DNA of 64,000 nt, taken from positions 868,001 to 932,000 of the forward strand of contig JAHGAU010000010.1 of NCBI GenBank assembly GCA_019925105.1. The letters are read 5' to 3'. This DNA comes from Niebla homalea (Eukaryota > Ascomycota > Lecanoromycetes > Lecanorales > Ramalinaceae). The notes beneath the pieces were generated by a model that worked only from the letters and a program-made list of their open reading frames with translations, had not been told where the DNA came from and searched no databases. Made by a program: the position numbers and the translations under genes. Position 1 is the first letter of the stretch. Every line of letters starts with the position of its first letter. Of the stretch, positions 35,461 through 46,784 are shown one piece after another.

Positions 35461-37720
35461 ATAGCTACCAAACGATATATAAAGTATATAATAAGATAAT
35501 CGGCAGAATATTATAAATAAATAAAGGCTAAACTGGATATCTTAATCCTTATTTAACGTATTTATAAAGTAAATAGCGAGGATCTATAGAGTTAAATTAA
35601 GAGTTTATAATATAAATAAAGAGATATCCTTTATTATATTAAGTAAATTAAATATATTTAATTAATATCCTTAAATATTATATATTTACGGAAAAAGATC
35701 CTTTTATTACCTTTAAAGGTATTTTAATTAACGTCCTTTATATCTTTTTTAATTAACTTTTCTCCGTTTAAAAGGATACGTTAAATATAGTTAATATCCT
35801 ATAAATATATTAAAATATATTTTATTTAATATAGAAAGAAAAAACGGGCTATTAAATAATTAATCCGTTTATAAAAAGTTAAATATACAGAGTATATTAA
35901 AATTATAATATTACGCTTTTCGTTAATTAATCGTAAATATAATAATAACTTATTATTAAATATAATTTATATATAAAGAAAAGAAAAAAGCCGATTATAC
36001 GTATAAAGGATAAATTTAAACTCCTTAAGACGTTATTCTTCTCCTTTAAGGTAATATTTAACTATAAGTAATATTACGTATAATTAACCTTAATTATATA
36101 ACTGGCCGGAATTACGGGAAACCGGTTTATTACTCTCTTCGCTATTTATTACCGATATATTAAGGTTATTTTACTTATAGACCTTAACGGAAGAGAACAG
36201 TTATAAATAATATTAAAGATCATATATAAATATATTAAGGGTTATTTTAATAATAAAAACGCTTTAATAATCCTTTTTATATTTTATATTTAATTTTATT
36301 ATAATTTTATATAACGGCTTACGCCTATAATAGGAATAAATTCGGCATCCTTAATATACTAAATAAACCGTACTTTCTGCTTTATTCTTATATTACGATA
36401 TTAACTTTAATCTTTATTAATTAAGCCTTTACCGTCCTTAAATTAATATTAACGGATTAACTATTCCGTCTTCAAATCCCCTTAAAATAGAAATAATTAA
36501 AGCTTCTACTTAAAAAAGAGGTATAAAGGATACCTATATTTTACCGGTATATTAATATAATCCATAAAATATGAATATTAGAAATAAAAGCTTTAATTAA
36601 TATTATTCTCCGTCCGTAAATAATTAACTTAGGCAGTATTATTAATATAGAGTTACCGACCGGTTTATATATTTTTTAACGTAATAATAAGGAAGCTTTA
36701 AATAATAATAATAAGTAATATATAGATTTTCCGCTTAAAAAGTCTATTAATTAATATATAAACTTTATTATTAAATCGTAACGAAACCTAATCTTATAAT
36801 ATTATAACTTTATTGTTTTTTAAAAGAACTATACCTTAAAATATATATTTAATACTTAAGCTATTTACCGTAACTTAAAGCCTTAAATCGCATTAATATA
36901 AGTTACTAATAAAATAAGTCGGACAATTAACCCTTAACGGTTTAAACGACTTATAATAACTTAATAAGTTAAGGTTTAACGATACCCGGAAGTAAAGCTA
37001 TTATACTGGCGGCTATAATCGCTATAGAAAATCTTCTAAGACCGAAAGAAATCTATCGTTAATATAAAAGGAATGTCCCTTTACTATAAGTATTAAAATG
37101 CTTACCGGACTTATCGCTAGGTTTAACGACGGTATAAAGAGGTATTCTTAAAAAAGATTTAAACGAAATATAAAATAGAATAATTAATAATCGATATTTA
37201 ACGGTAACTATAAGGATTATTTATAATAGAAGAAAAGAAAATAAAGGCGGAAAACTATATTTTTATTAAACGGGTCCGCGTGATTAATACCCTTTTTACC
37301 TTTATTATTAATTCTCCCGAAGAAAAATATTAACGGTAAGGAATAGTCATTAATACGTTAACCGCCCTATATCGGTTGTAAAAAAGCCGAGGTTTCCGCC
37401 GCCGGAGGCTTAATCGAGAAAAGGCTTCGCCCGTTATCCTTTAACTCCCAACTTTCTCCGAGTCCTTTCCGATCGAATATAAGCCGCCGTAATATATCTT
37501 TTGCTTAAGTAATAAGGAGTTATTAACGATAAAGCGGTTATAATCCTTTTTAAGTTATAACGATTTAAAGCGGTATTTTTACCGTAAGTATTTCCGCTAT
37601 TATTTAGATAAGTAGCCGATCGTTTATTTTTATTTTAAATATAATATCGATTTAAATAATATAATTTATCTATGGAATTATATCGAGGTAATATATAAAA
37701 CCCGTACGTAATCGTTATGA
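35461..37720 (+). pseudogene. DUF3435 tyrosine recombinase (Starship captain-like), RIP-dead
   Basis: The + strand reads through stops as a DUF3435 protein. The start ATG has become ATA at 35,461. The box I region reads LAGITGNRFITLFAIYYRYIK (Arg codon at 36,123-36,125), with GYFNNKNALII next. The late catalytic region with FIVFxKNYTLKYI and NTxAIYRNLKPxIALI lies near 36,800-36,910. The coiled segment (MSLYYKYxNAYRTYRxVxRR) follows, and the zinc-finger tail CLSNKELLTIKRLQSFLSYND...RKYFRYY is at about 37,490-37,620. DUF3435 proteins are tyrosine recombinases; one clade mobilises the giant Starship transposons from their 5' end. The N-terminal and box I parts are in different frames, so an intron or frameshift lies between. 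The product is dead. Confidence 0.85.
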
Positions 37721-38255
37721 TTACGGACAGAACGTCGGTTTCTAAGTGCTTTAAAGACTTTTATAAATGTTTTCCTTAATAACCCTTAAGTAGGATCAAT
37801 CCGGTATCGAGCTTAGCCAATTAATTCTCTTAATATTATTAGCTTTACGTTTTATTACCTTTTTATAACGGTCGTAATATAGCTATTAAATATTCCGGTC
37901 GGAGGACTTAGAAGGCAATATTGCTTATTTGTAATACCGTACGGATCTATAAAAGGAATTAATTTGAGGCTAATAACTGTTACGGTTATTATATTGCTTT
38001 AAATCAGATTAACGTATTAATAAATAGGCAAGAATAAAACTTTTTACTTTTACTTTAAAGCTTTTAAAATATTAATTTCGCTTATAGTATAGTTTTACCC
38101 GAGATTAAGTTAATAAATAAGGCGTATATAATCTTTAACGCTTAACATTTTACCTCCGAAAGGTTTTTAAAATAGTTATAACCGCTTTATTATTTTACAT
38201 TATATCTGCCTCCGTATAATCCAAATTTAACTTAAACGTAATACTAATAATATAT

Positions 38256-40237
38256 TTATTCGTTTCCCGTCCCGTCCTTACCTTTACTTATAAGAATCAA
38301 CTTTCCCCCATCCCATATTACCCTCCTCCTTACTTTAATCTTTAATAACTCGGCCCCCAGTCTCGTTAATATTTTTATACTATCCTTATTTTACTTATTT
38401 ATATCCTCTAAAAAGATTAATAGCGTCGATAACGTAAATAATAACGCTTTTTTAACCCTTAAATCTAATATCCGCTTAAAGAACTCGGGGTTATAATTAT
38501 CCTCCGTAAAGATATACTTTTATAAGATGAAAAATTACTCGGGAAATATAAAACGATAAATTATAATAGAAAAGTAAAGGTCTATTAACCGGGGCGAGAT
38601 AATAGGTTCTTAAGTAAAAATAATAATGCGGACGTTATAATAACGTTGTTACCGGATTACTTAAAAAAGCGATTCGGTTAGTGCTTTGGAAGCCGGGGTA
38701 ATAGTTAAATACTATAGATATTTACGTGATTAATACGTTCTAATAGAAGGGGGGTATATTAAGGATAAATCGGAAAAAAGGGTTTACCTTATACGCTTTA
38801 TCCATAATAATTACCTTACCCGTAATTAGGTCCGACTTTAAATATAGGCTTATCCCGATATTAAATAGTATATAAGCTATATTAAAATTTATAAATAAAT
38901 AAAATAAATTTATAATCGTCGTACCTTTATTCTTAAAATCCCAGTTAAAAGTTAAGTCGTTTAAGTTAAAAAAGGATTTTAGAAGCTTTAATTACTACTT
39001 TAACGGTATAAATACCGTCTTAATTAAATTAACGTTAAATAATAACCGCTTAAATTATTAATAATTGAAATTATTTACCGAGGTAAAAGTTATATCGCGT
39101 AAAATCTTAATAATTATATTAATATATAAAGGTTAAGTTAATATTTAATTAACGGATATTAAGGTTAATATAAAGTTAACGTTTAAGTCTTAAGGTCGGA
39201 GCTTAAAAGGGTAAACTTAAACGCTTAAAATCTATTTATATAATTATTAAAGGTTATAATAATTTAAGGGTATAACTAGGATATTAATAGGAGCGACGTA
39301 AAGGTAATCGGGAAAGGACTAATTAGGGCATCCGAGGTATACGGCCTCGCATAATTTAAAGCTGATACGTAACGTATATTGATTAAAGTGAAAGATTAAG
39401 GCCGAAAAAGGCTTATAAAGTTAACCGAGCATAAGAATTTAAATTAAGTAATTTTCTAGGATCTTATTAATATTATAAAAGAGTAAAATAAATAATTTTA
39501 TATTAACCGATTAAGTATAAAAGAATATACGACTTTTTAGTGCCTTAAAGACTATAAATAAATACGGAATTGGGGATATTTATATTTTAATATAGCTTAA
39601 TGTTCTTTTTAAATATTATTTATTTAATTATCATATTTATATTTAATAGAGTATATTGCAGTTAAAAGTCCGTATCGTCGGACTTCAAAATCTCCTAAGA
39701 GAACAGAGCCGCGTCTTAAATCTCGTCTTTAATAGTCTTATCTCCTCCAATAAGATCGTTATCTTCTTCTTCCGAGCTAGACCACCGAAGTAAGTCGACT
39801 TCGTCCTGCTTCGACTTTCTTCGGGATTTGGCTGGGGAACCAGTGGGGGCGTGTGGCTTCTGTGTGACTTGTCGCAATTCTGGTACTTCAGTAGATGGTA
39901 ATTTTGTAGAAGGTTCTTCAGGCGATGAAATGGCGGACGGATTGATCCGTCTGGCTACAGTAGAAGCTACCCATTCATTAGTCACTCTTTCGCGAACCCT
40001 TCCGGTCGACTCAGAGTCTGGAGGGGCGAGATTGAACTGTTCATCCTCGTAGACGGGGCTTCTATCACGGTCATCTCTAGGCGTAGGTAGACTATGGGAG
40101 AATTGAGCAGGATAAAGTTCCTCACTATTTTCTGTAATGCTATGCTGTGAAGCGTCAATCTGGTCAAATTGCGTATCCTGGTTTGCAGGCATTGGCCGCG
40201 GGGTCATGACTGCCTGTTGTCCGCGATTGTCAGTCAA
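38256..40237 (-). pseudogene. fungal P-loop NTPase; N-terminal exon intact, catalytic part RIP-killed
   Basis: The first 173 codons (40,237-39,716) are unmutated: disordered, Ser/Pro/Glu-rich, ending WSSSEEEDNDLIGGDKTIKDEI. The same strand then continues in RIP-mutated DNA. Near 38,950-38,790 it reads WDFKNKGTTII, LFNIGISLYLKSD and KVIIMDKAYK. This last piece is a Walker B whose MDEAHK has become MDKAYK by two transitions. A 75-nt intron (38,786-38,712; GTAAAC...CTATAG) joins it in phase to YLTITPASKALTESLF, then VIRxQRYYNVRIIIFTxEP and ISPRLIDLYF. This matches a widespread fungal ATPase family (DEAHK, then VIRQQRHLG and TQEPTISP). Stop TAA at 38,256. Biological role not known. Confidence 0.7.
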
Positions 40238-40239
40238 TA

Positions 40240-40840
40240 AACTTCACTAAAGATTGCAAGCGAGGCAGGCACGCACATGTTCTGTCGGAGAACTCGGACC
40301 GTTCTGATTGCCATAGCTGCTGCCCAAAGGTATATTTCGTATAGCTGGGGAGGCAATGGGCGGCCGCTGCTTCGGCTTCTGCATGTGAGGTGGCCATGCC
40401 CCACTTCACCAAATCAGAGCAGCTCATTGACAGTGGAGAAGTTATCCCTACAGCCTCACTTTTTCCCGAAGTTCGTCCTTAGGAATAATACCACCAATTT
40501 ATTTCCCATATTCAGAGATTAAAAGCTTTAAGAATTTTTCCTTCCCAATAAAGTTGTTTTTTACGTAGCCTTAAGTGTCGTATTATTCGAGCATCCAACG
40601 GTTTAAGCTCTTCGAGGATGATATGATTGATGCCCAGATCTGGTGAGAAAATTTATGAGTGAAAAGCTAGACAAGGAGATAAGTTGTGCGATGAGAAGTG
40701 TGAATTTATATCACAACGCCTAGTACATGGGGAATAGGCGAAGGATATATCTAGGAAAGTCTGGCTTTCCTGGCTGATTGGAGAAAAGGTAGAGCCACAA
40801 ATAGTCACGAAAGCAAGGCTTAGCGGATCTCCAAGCCACA
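40240..40840. other. unmutated intergenic sequence
   Basis: No gene that I can support. It is probably the promoter side of the NTPase gene (starts 40,237, - strand). The frames at 40,230-40,522 overlap on both strands and look spurious. Confidence 0.35.
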
Positions 40841-41127
40841 AGGAGCACGGAGAGTCTGCACCTATCATTCTTATGCAAAGAAACGTAGACATTGAATTGA
40901 ACGCCGCTGCTGCCTTCACCCTCAACTGCTCGGTAGATGCTCGCGAATCAATGTTTACATTCAGTAGAAACAGATTGGTGAGGAAAGGAAGGCGCGCAAT
41001 GGGCGGAGCCGCGGAAACGAGCCGGCGGATTACAAATATCCTGAGCAAGTTGGTCGACGAGCGCAAGTGTCGGCTCCCCGGTATCATACATCCGGCAGAG
41101 CACTTTCTGCAAAAGTTAGCCTCGTGA
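40831..41127 (+). CDS. possible 3' exon of an unidentified gene
   Basis: The + strand is open from about 40,831 to the TGA at 41,125, with helix-like sequence (FTFSRNRLVRKGRRAMGG, ITNILSKLVDERKCRL). An in-frame stop precedes it, so it would be a last exon or an 84-codon gene from ATG 40,873. A longer - strand frame (40,653-41,159) overlaps it but has a Ser/Cys-rich shadow-like composition. Low confidence either way. Confidence 0.25.
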   Translation, partial: PSHKEHGESAPIILMQRNVDIELNAAAAFTLNCSVDARESMFTFSRNRLVRKGRRAMGGAAETSRRITNILSKLVDERKCRLPGIIHPAEHFLQKLAS

Positions 41128-41129
41128 GC

Positions 41130-41935
41130 ACTGCATGGATAACTGTGTTTTTCCGCCACCCGATTGGATGTACCGAATGAAACGGATTACCAATATTGAT
41201 GGTGTGAGATCACCTAATTCTTCACAACGTTGGTGTCACTGACTGGTTTCCATAGACTTTGTCCATGGATAACCAGCTGCCCATCCCTTCTCTACCACAT
41301 ACAACCAATGAGAAACCCATCGGCTCGTTTCTCGTATTGCAAGTAGCCAATAGGGCCACTATAGCGATCGAATAGGTTCCATTATTTGGTGATCGTCCTT
41401 AATCGGGTCGAATATTGAAGAACGCCGCTGAAATTATTAAAAGAAATCTACTTAAACGGATAATAATCCCCTTCGTTTTAATCAGCCCAGCAGGTAACTC
41501 ACTTGAATTGTGCAAGAAGGAAAAGCGGGCCAATGGCCTTTTCATCAATAATTATAGAGATGACCATGGTGGTCGACGCAATACATGGATGTCCACAGCT
41601 TCGAAGCAGATATCGCGTGAGGACTCCAATCGTATACAGCAGTGCTGGATGTTCATCGAGTGTATTGGGCCCCAGCAGCAATTTCTTAACCTTTTTCCAT
41701 CCTCAGATCGTAGCAGTAAGTTACGGACGGTACTAAATGTGGAGGTATGGTCGGGGCCCAAGCTTTCTCGTATTTATCCAGCGCCCGTCAATGTATGTTC
41801 TCCGCCTCTATATACATCCCTTGCTAAGTGTAGAGATTGCTTAAGTCCTTAAGCGTATCGACCATGGAGGAATAAGCACTTCGAAAGCTGATCCCAGCTT
41901 AGCATCTTGCTTTGGCTATAAATACTAGACTCCAA
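41130..41935. other. unmutated sequence, no supported gene
   Basis: A 145-codon + frame (41,415-41,852) and several overlapping - frames exist. None has recognisable motifs, and they compete in three frames. Left unassigned. Confidence 0.35.
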
Positions 41936-41946
41936 CGTCAAGCGTG

Positions 41947-41990
41947 GGACAGTGATGGGACAGTGATGGGTGGGACAGTGATGGCTCCAT
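41947..41990. repeat. short tandem 'gtgggacagtgatg' repeats
   Basis: Three adjacent copies of GGGACAGTGATG with slightly different spacing. Confidence 0.8.
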
Positions 41991-42192
41991 GTGAAGTCAC
42001 AGAGGATTATTACGCTGTTTTAAGAGGTTCCACACAATGCTACCGCCGATAACGTCAGATAAAATTACCGACGGCTGGCCAAAGCGCTTGGATGAGCAAT
42101 ACTCGGACAAGATGGACATGATGGACAGCGTTCCGGAGAAACTTTGGCCCCATGTTGCAGACTACCATTATCACGGGACATGAGTCGGCCTA

Positions 42193-42355
42193 GGACGATG
42201 GGCTCAAGACAGTATAGGTCTCAATAAATCTAATGTCCCCAGACGATGGGCTCAAGACATCATAGGTCTCAATAAATCTAATTTCCCCAGACGATAGGCT
42301 CAAGACATCTAATGTCCTCGGACGATAAGCTCAAGACAGAAGTTCGGTAAACGGC
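42193..42355. repeat. tandem repeat, unit about 48 bp, decaying
   Basis: The words 'gacgatgggctcaagaca', 'taggtctcaataaatctaat' and 'gtcccc' recur at 42,193, 42,242 and 42,289, then in shortened form to 42,355. Two nearly full units are followed by truncated ones. Confidence 0.8.
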
Positions 42356-42449
42356 TCTTGACTCGCTTGGATCGAGCCAGAGCGCCCATTTTTGCGACTA
42401 TGTAAGGAGCTGCTGGTCGCTGGAGCAATTTGATCCTTAGCATAGTTGG

Positions 42450-42570
42450 GAGGGTTCAAACACTGAGTGAGTTTAGACGCTGGGGGGGTTCAAACACTGG
42501 CAGGGTTCAGACACTTGGGTCTAAACACTTGGAAGGTTTAGGCACTTAAGGGGTTCAAACTGTATGAGGG
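42450..42570. repeat. degenerate 'gggttcaaacact' word array
   Basis: At least six variants of GGGTTCAAACACT/TTTAGACGCT with spacers of 4-12 bp, arranged head to tail. Confidence 0.65.
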
Positions 42571-42789
42571 TTCTAACCTTAGCGCCGGATCGTCTTCAGA
42601 CGTGGGTCCCTAGACACATCATGTCTCCAGACAACCATCCGCAGAACAAATGTCTCAAGACTCAATTTGTCTGCAGACTGATGGTGTCTTATAACAATTG
42701 TTTCTGAAGACAGACTTGATCTTGAGACCGCTATCCCTAGACAATCTGTAGACACTCCTCGTCTGAAAGCATCACTGAATTTGTCTGCA

Positions 42790-43150
42790 GACTCATGACA
42801 TCTTCTGACGAATGTCTCCAGCCTTATAGTGTCTTTCGACATTGATCTTAAACCCTTTTTACGTTATAAGGCCTCCTTTGTCCTGTTATATGCGTCTGGA
42901 GATACGTTAATCCTCTCGAGTAGATTTTGTATTCCTGCGCTTACAGTTGCGGTACACACTACGGGCGTGGTTCATGCTTACTCGTCACGATGTACATCCA
43001 AATTAGTCTATATTACCGCTGGTGGCTTGGAACAATTTTTGGTGTACAACGTTGTGTATACTTACTGATTGTATGTACCTCTTATAGCTCGCTTAGCTAG
43101 ACCTCCTAGCATCAAACTCTGGCTCCCTGGGCTCCAGTTTTTGCCTCCCT
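42790..43150 (-). repeat. inverted repeat IR-L (partner at 48,515-48,845)
   Basis: The reverse complement of this segment aligns with 48,515-48,845 over most of its length. Shared blocks include 'ggagcccagggagccagag', 'ttccaagccaccagc' (one change), 'aaccacgcccgt', 'agaggattaa', 'gcatataacagga' and 'aaaggagg'. IR-L has an extra stretch of about 25 bp. Outward it runs into an array of 'gtctgcagac'-type words (42,590-42,840). Confidence 0.85.
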
Positions 43151-43270
43151 GCTTCTATGCCTCCCTGCTTCTATGCCTCCCTGCTTCTATGCCTCCCTGC
43201 TTCTATGCCTCCCTGCTTCTATGCCTCCCTGCTTCTATGCCTCCCTGCTTCTATGCCTCCCTGCTTCTCG
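43143..43270. repeat. 16-bp minisatellite, eight units
   Basis: GCCTCCCTGCTTCTAT is repeated at 43,143, 43,159, 43,175 and so on to 43,255, essentially perfect. It expands a single 'gggaggcaa' word that is present once in the inverted partner at 48,525. All three + frames stay open, giving three spurious overlapping ORFs. Confidence 0.95.
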
Positions 43271-43299
43271 GCCCCTCCTGGGACAATTCTTAGTCTGCC

Positions 43300-44110
43300 G
43301 GAAATTGACTTTAATCCTCCCCTTTCCATCTTTATTTTTAAGTCTTAATTTATTTACCTATTTATTTCCTCGTAATTCTCTTTTTCCTTCGCTTCCTTTA
43401 TTTTTTAGAAATTAGACTTTATTTATATTATATAATACCGTTATTATCTTTTCCTTTAATTATTATATTAAAGATATTCTTAAAAGCTTTTTTACTTATA
43501 TATTTCTTTTAAAACCTTAACTTTTTATTATATATAATAATAAAATAATTAATTAATACCGTAAAATTAATAAATTATTATTAATCGTTATAAAAAGATT
43601 AATTAAAACCGGTAATTAAGTTTATAAATATTAATATAAATATTTTTAATAAATTATTAATATTTAAAAATAATTATTATTCTATACTTTTTAACTTTAA
43701 AAATACTTATATATTATTGAAAAAGGTTTTTTATTATAATAAAAAGGTTTATTTTTATTATATTTAAATTTCTTCCGGATTATAAGGAAAATTTTTATTT
43801 AATTATTTAATTTATAACTTAAAAACGTATAAACGTAAATAATAATTCTTAATATTAAATATAATTAATAATATTAACTTCCTTTACTTACCTTTATTTA
43901 TAATATAAAGATATAATATTATAGGAAGCTTTATAGAATCTCCAGTAAGCTTTAATACTTATTAACTAAAAGTTATAGCTTATAATTAAAGCGAGATTTT
44001 TATCCGTGGTATCCCTAACTTTTAATAATAAAGGGTCCGTCCTTTCGAGCGTTATATATGAACCTAAGGATTCTCTATAGATATTTATTGTTAGGACCAT
44101 TCGGCAGTCG
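43300..44110. other. AT-rich RIP-type sequence, nothing recognised
   Basis: No open frame and no motif. It begins within about 60 bp of the minisatellite. Confidence 0.5.
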
Positions 44111-44113
44111 GCC

Positions 44114-44332
44114 TTAATAACGTAATACCTTTTTCCTTCCTCTATATCTTATATACGACTTGACTTTTCTGCTCGTCTTTTGGAGATCCCAACCTGAAAT
44201 AGTATCAACGGAGACATCCTGGGGTTGATAGTACTGGTGAAAGCCATACTTAATGTTTTCCTTCGGAAAAGCCGATGTACCTTTATACGTCTTCGCCTGT
44301 TCAGCCTTAACGTCGCTTCTGTCCCTTAACAA
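44114..44332 (-). pseudogene. gene fragment, paralogous to 50,900-51,100
   Basis: A 72-codon frame whose TYKGTSAFPKENIKYG stretch resembles TCKDTTRFPKDNTQYG encoded on the same strand near 51,100-51,060. Downstream DNA (GATCTCCAAAAGACGAGCAG against GACATCCCCAAGCGACAAGC) also aligns, in another frame. The left side runs into RIP sequence. Family unknown. Confidence 0.4.
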
Positions 44333-44339
44333 ATGGTCA

Positions 44340-44980
44340 GCAAGCAGGAGATCCTAATGCATATCTATATCTGAAATATCCACCGGTACGATAAAGCACG
44401 TATATCTATAGTGTCCAAATAGTATATAATATCGTTATATATACTTGCTGTCCGCGATTAATAATTATTAATAATTACGGCTGGCCGCATATTTACTTTC
44501 TTATCTCGTACGTAAGTAGCCTTTAAATCTCGAACCATGCTATAATTAAGTTAACTTCTGGTCCGCCAGGCCACCATTCTGGTTCCTCCATCTTACTCTG
44601 TGCCTTCGCCACACTGGTCAAGCTGCTCCTAGGCTCAGTCTCCCAGGCTCTTTCAAGTGCGGATCCCTGGATCTACGGTCGTCCCGATAGCAATGCGCTT
44701 TCCGCCAGGAACCATCACCAATCCTGACCCTTATGGAAGTTCCCTGGGAAAACAGTCGAATTGCTGGAAGTGGAATATCAGCCATCAGAGCGATAAGCTT
44801 GTTGCGTTCATCACATGGCAGAACTGATTGGTGAGGTTTTCGCAATGGATTAGATAATCACAGCGATGACATACAAGTTAGAATATGAGTGTTTCTCAAA
44901 GACCGCACGCCGAAGATGAAAGGTGTACTCTACTCTGCCACATAAGGCTAGCCTCTACTTTCATCACTAAGATTTGAGAT
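44340..44980. other. fragmentary unmutated sequence
   Basis: A 75-codon - strand frame at 44,618-44,845 (LIALMADIPLPAIRLFSQGT, then VRIGDGSW) is protein-like but isolated and unrecognised. Nothing else supported. Confidence 0.3.
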
Positions 44981-44994
44981 CTGGATCGGATCAG

Positions 44995-45125
44995 GTGGGG
45001 GGACCAGAAGGATGGCCTGGGGACCAGAATCGGGGCAGATGGGGGGCATCCAGAATTGGAGCTTGGAGGGGACCTGGAATAGACCGTAGCAAATTGGGTT
45101 GGGGGGAGCCAAAATTGAAGCGCAT
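44995..45125. repeat. G-rich degenerate word array
   Basis: Repeated variants of GGGGACCAGAA and GGGGGCATCCAGAATTGGAG. The wording ('aattggagc', 'ggagcc') resembles the inner edge of the IR pair at 48,515-48,560. Confidence 0.6.
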
Positions 45126-45284
45126 CCAGAAGAAGAGCAGGAGGCTATAACATCCACTAAAAGTTTGCGGACCTATCAGGTCCTAGCTTTCCCGAATTCC
45201 CTTCAGCGTGGCTAGTCTATTTGATGGACTATTCATATCTGATGTTCGCTTATGTCGCTTAACCACCCGCGCGCCTTAAATACT

Positions 45285-45545
45285 CACCTGCCTTGACCAC
45301 TCCCTCTCCTTGACCACTCAGCATGTGTAACCACTCAAGGGTCTTGACCACTAACGCTGAATGTCTACTCATTTTGCGTGTCCACTCACAATATAAGCTC
45401 GTCACCTCCATTCACTATACAGTTCCCGTGACCACTCATTATAGCTGACCATACCACTATAGTTTGATCACGAGGCTTAACTACCCCAACCCTTTAACCA
45501 CTCATAGGCGATTGCCACTCTTCCCCCAGGATTGATCGCAAGATT
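45285..45545. repeat. degenerate 'tgaccactca' word array
   Basis: About fifteen variants of TGACCACTC or AACCACTCA at irregular 10-25 bp spacing, covering 260 bp. Confidence 0.65.
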
Positions 45546-45635
45546 TGACTGTTCATCGTTCACGTTTGATCATCCCGATCATTGAGATGCTATACTCAAG
45601 AAACCTCGGCATGTAGGAGGAACAGTACTTGCAAC

Positions 45636-46062
45636 AGGGCAAAGTGACACAGCTAATATCCCGGCCCATCAGGACGTCGAAGGCAGCGAGTTGGCGGACG
45701 AACTGACGAAAAGGGCCACCGGATGTACTCAGCTCAGAAGCAAACCGGGAAAACTTATCCCAAAGGACACTGACAATATGGCAATGAAGCCTGGCTTCCT
45801 GAAGCACTTAAAGTCGGCCGCGGAAAGGACGCTGAACAAGCAAACACAGGATATGGACGCGCCGATGGGAGCCGGAGACCGCGGGGCGAACAACATACAC
45901 GATGACACCGATCCCTACATGCACGATCCTGCAATTGCACGCTTCACTTCACAAAGCTCTCAGCTCCGTCATAATCCAGACGCGTACGGGATTGATCTCC
46001 TCCTCAGTAAAGCGGTGAGAAATATCGTTGATAAGGCGCTGAAACCGCTCGACCTCCGGTAA
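45636..46062 (+). pseudogene. RNase H tail of a LINE-type retrotransposon, fragment
   Basis: The + frame begins within an RNase H end: IPAHQDVEGSELADELTKRA, the terminal His/Asp block of the RNase H of Tad1-type non-LTR elements (typically PAHxGxxGNExADxxAK). It continues about 115 codons with a hydrophilic tail and stops at TAA 46,060. The rest of the ORF2 protein is absent: upstream is the word array, downstream RIP sequence (46,065-46,780, nothing recognised). The unmutated state suggests a fragment too short or too unique for RIP. Confidence 0.5.
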
Positions 46063-46784
46063 TCGGTAGGCGTTAAACTTAATATCCTTTACATAAAAAT
46101 ATTTAATCTCCTTCTTTAAATATTATTAAAGGTCGAAAGATTTTTAACCGGGCGATTAATATTTATTAGTAAATATAACCGTAAATTTATTTATAATAAT
46201 CCGGTCCTTTTTTTTATAATAATTAAAAATAAATAATATAATCGTTATTAAAAAATCTTAATAATCCTTAAAGCCAACCCTTATAATAATAATTACTTTA
46301 CGGACTTTAACGTAAATTATAATAGGAGCTTCTTATGAAGGTTTAAATAATTTGTAAAGTTAAATAACCTTTTTAACCTATTAATTTTAATTTATTATTA
46401 TTTTTTAACTTAAATATAAGATAAAATAAGCCGGTATTTATTAAGTTTTATATATTTATTACGACGTATTTATCTTTAATATCCATAATTCCTTAAGTTA
46501 AATATTCCTTAAAGTAATATCCTTTATTATTCTTATAAAATTAAAGGAAATTCTGGAGATTATCGTATTAATAAAATTCTATTTATAAAATAAAATATTC
46601 TATAATTTTTATATTTTTTAATAAAGATACCTTTTAAAAAACCGTAAGTATTAAGGATAAAAAGAAAGATCTATAATTATTTTAACTTATTATAATTAAC
46701 ATAATACTTATATAAATTATACTATAATATAAAGAGTAAGGAACCGGTCTAACTTATCAGATTATACCCCGGCTTATAGGAACG

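Noticed and set aside
38560..39610. A + strand coding reading across the degraded NTPase gene
   Set aside because: It can be read as protein-like, but the - strand gives known family blocks, a phase-correct intron and continuity with an intact exon.
43069..43415. Three overlapping frames encoding Pro/Cys/Leu repeats
   Set aside because: They are by-products of a 16-bp minisatellite open in all frames.
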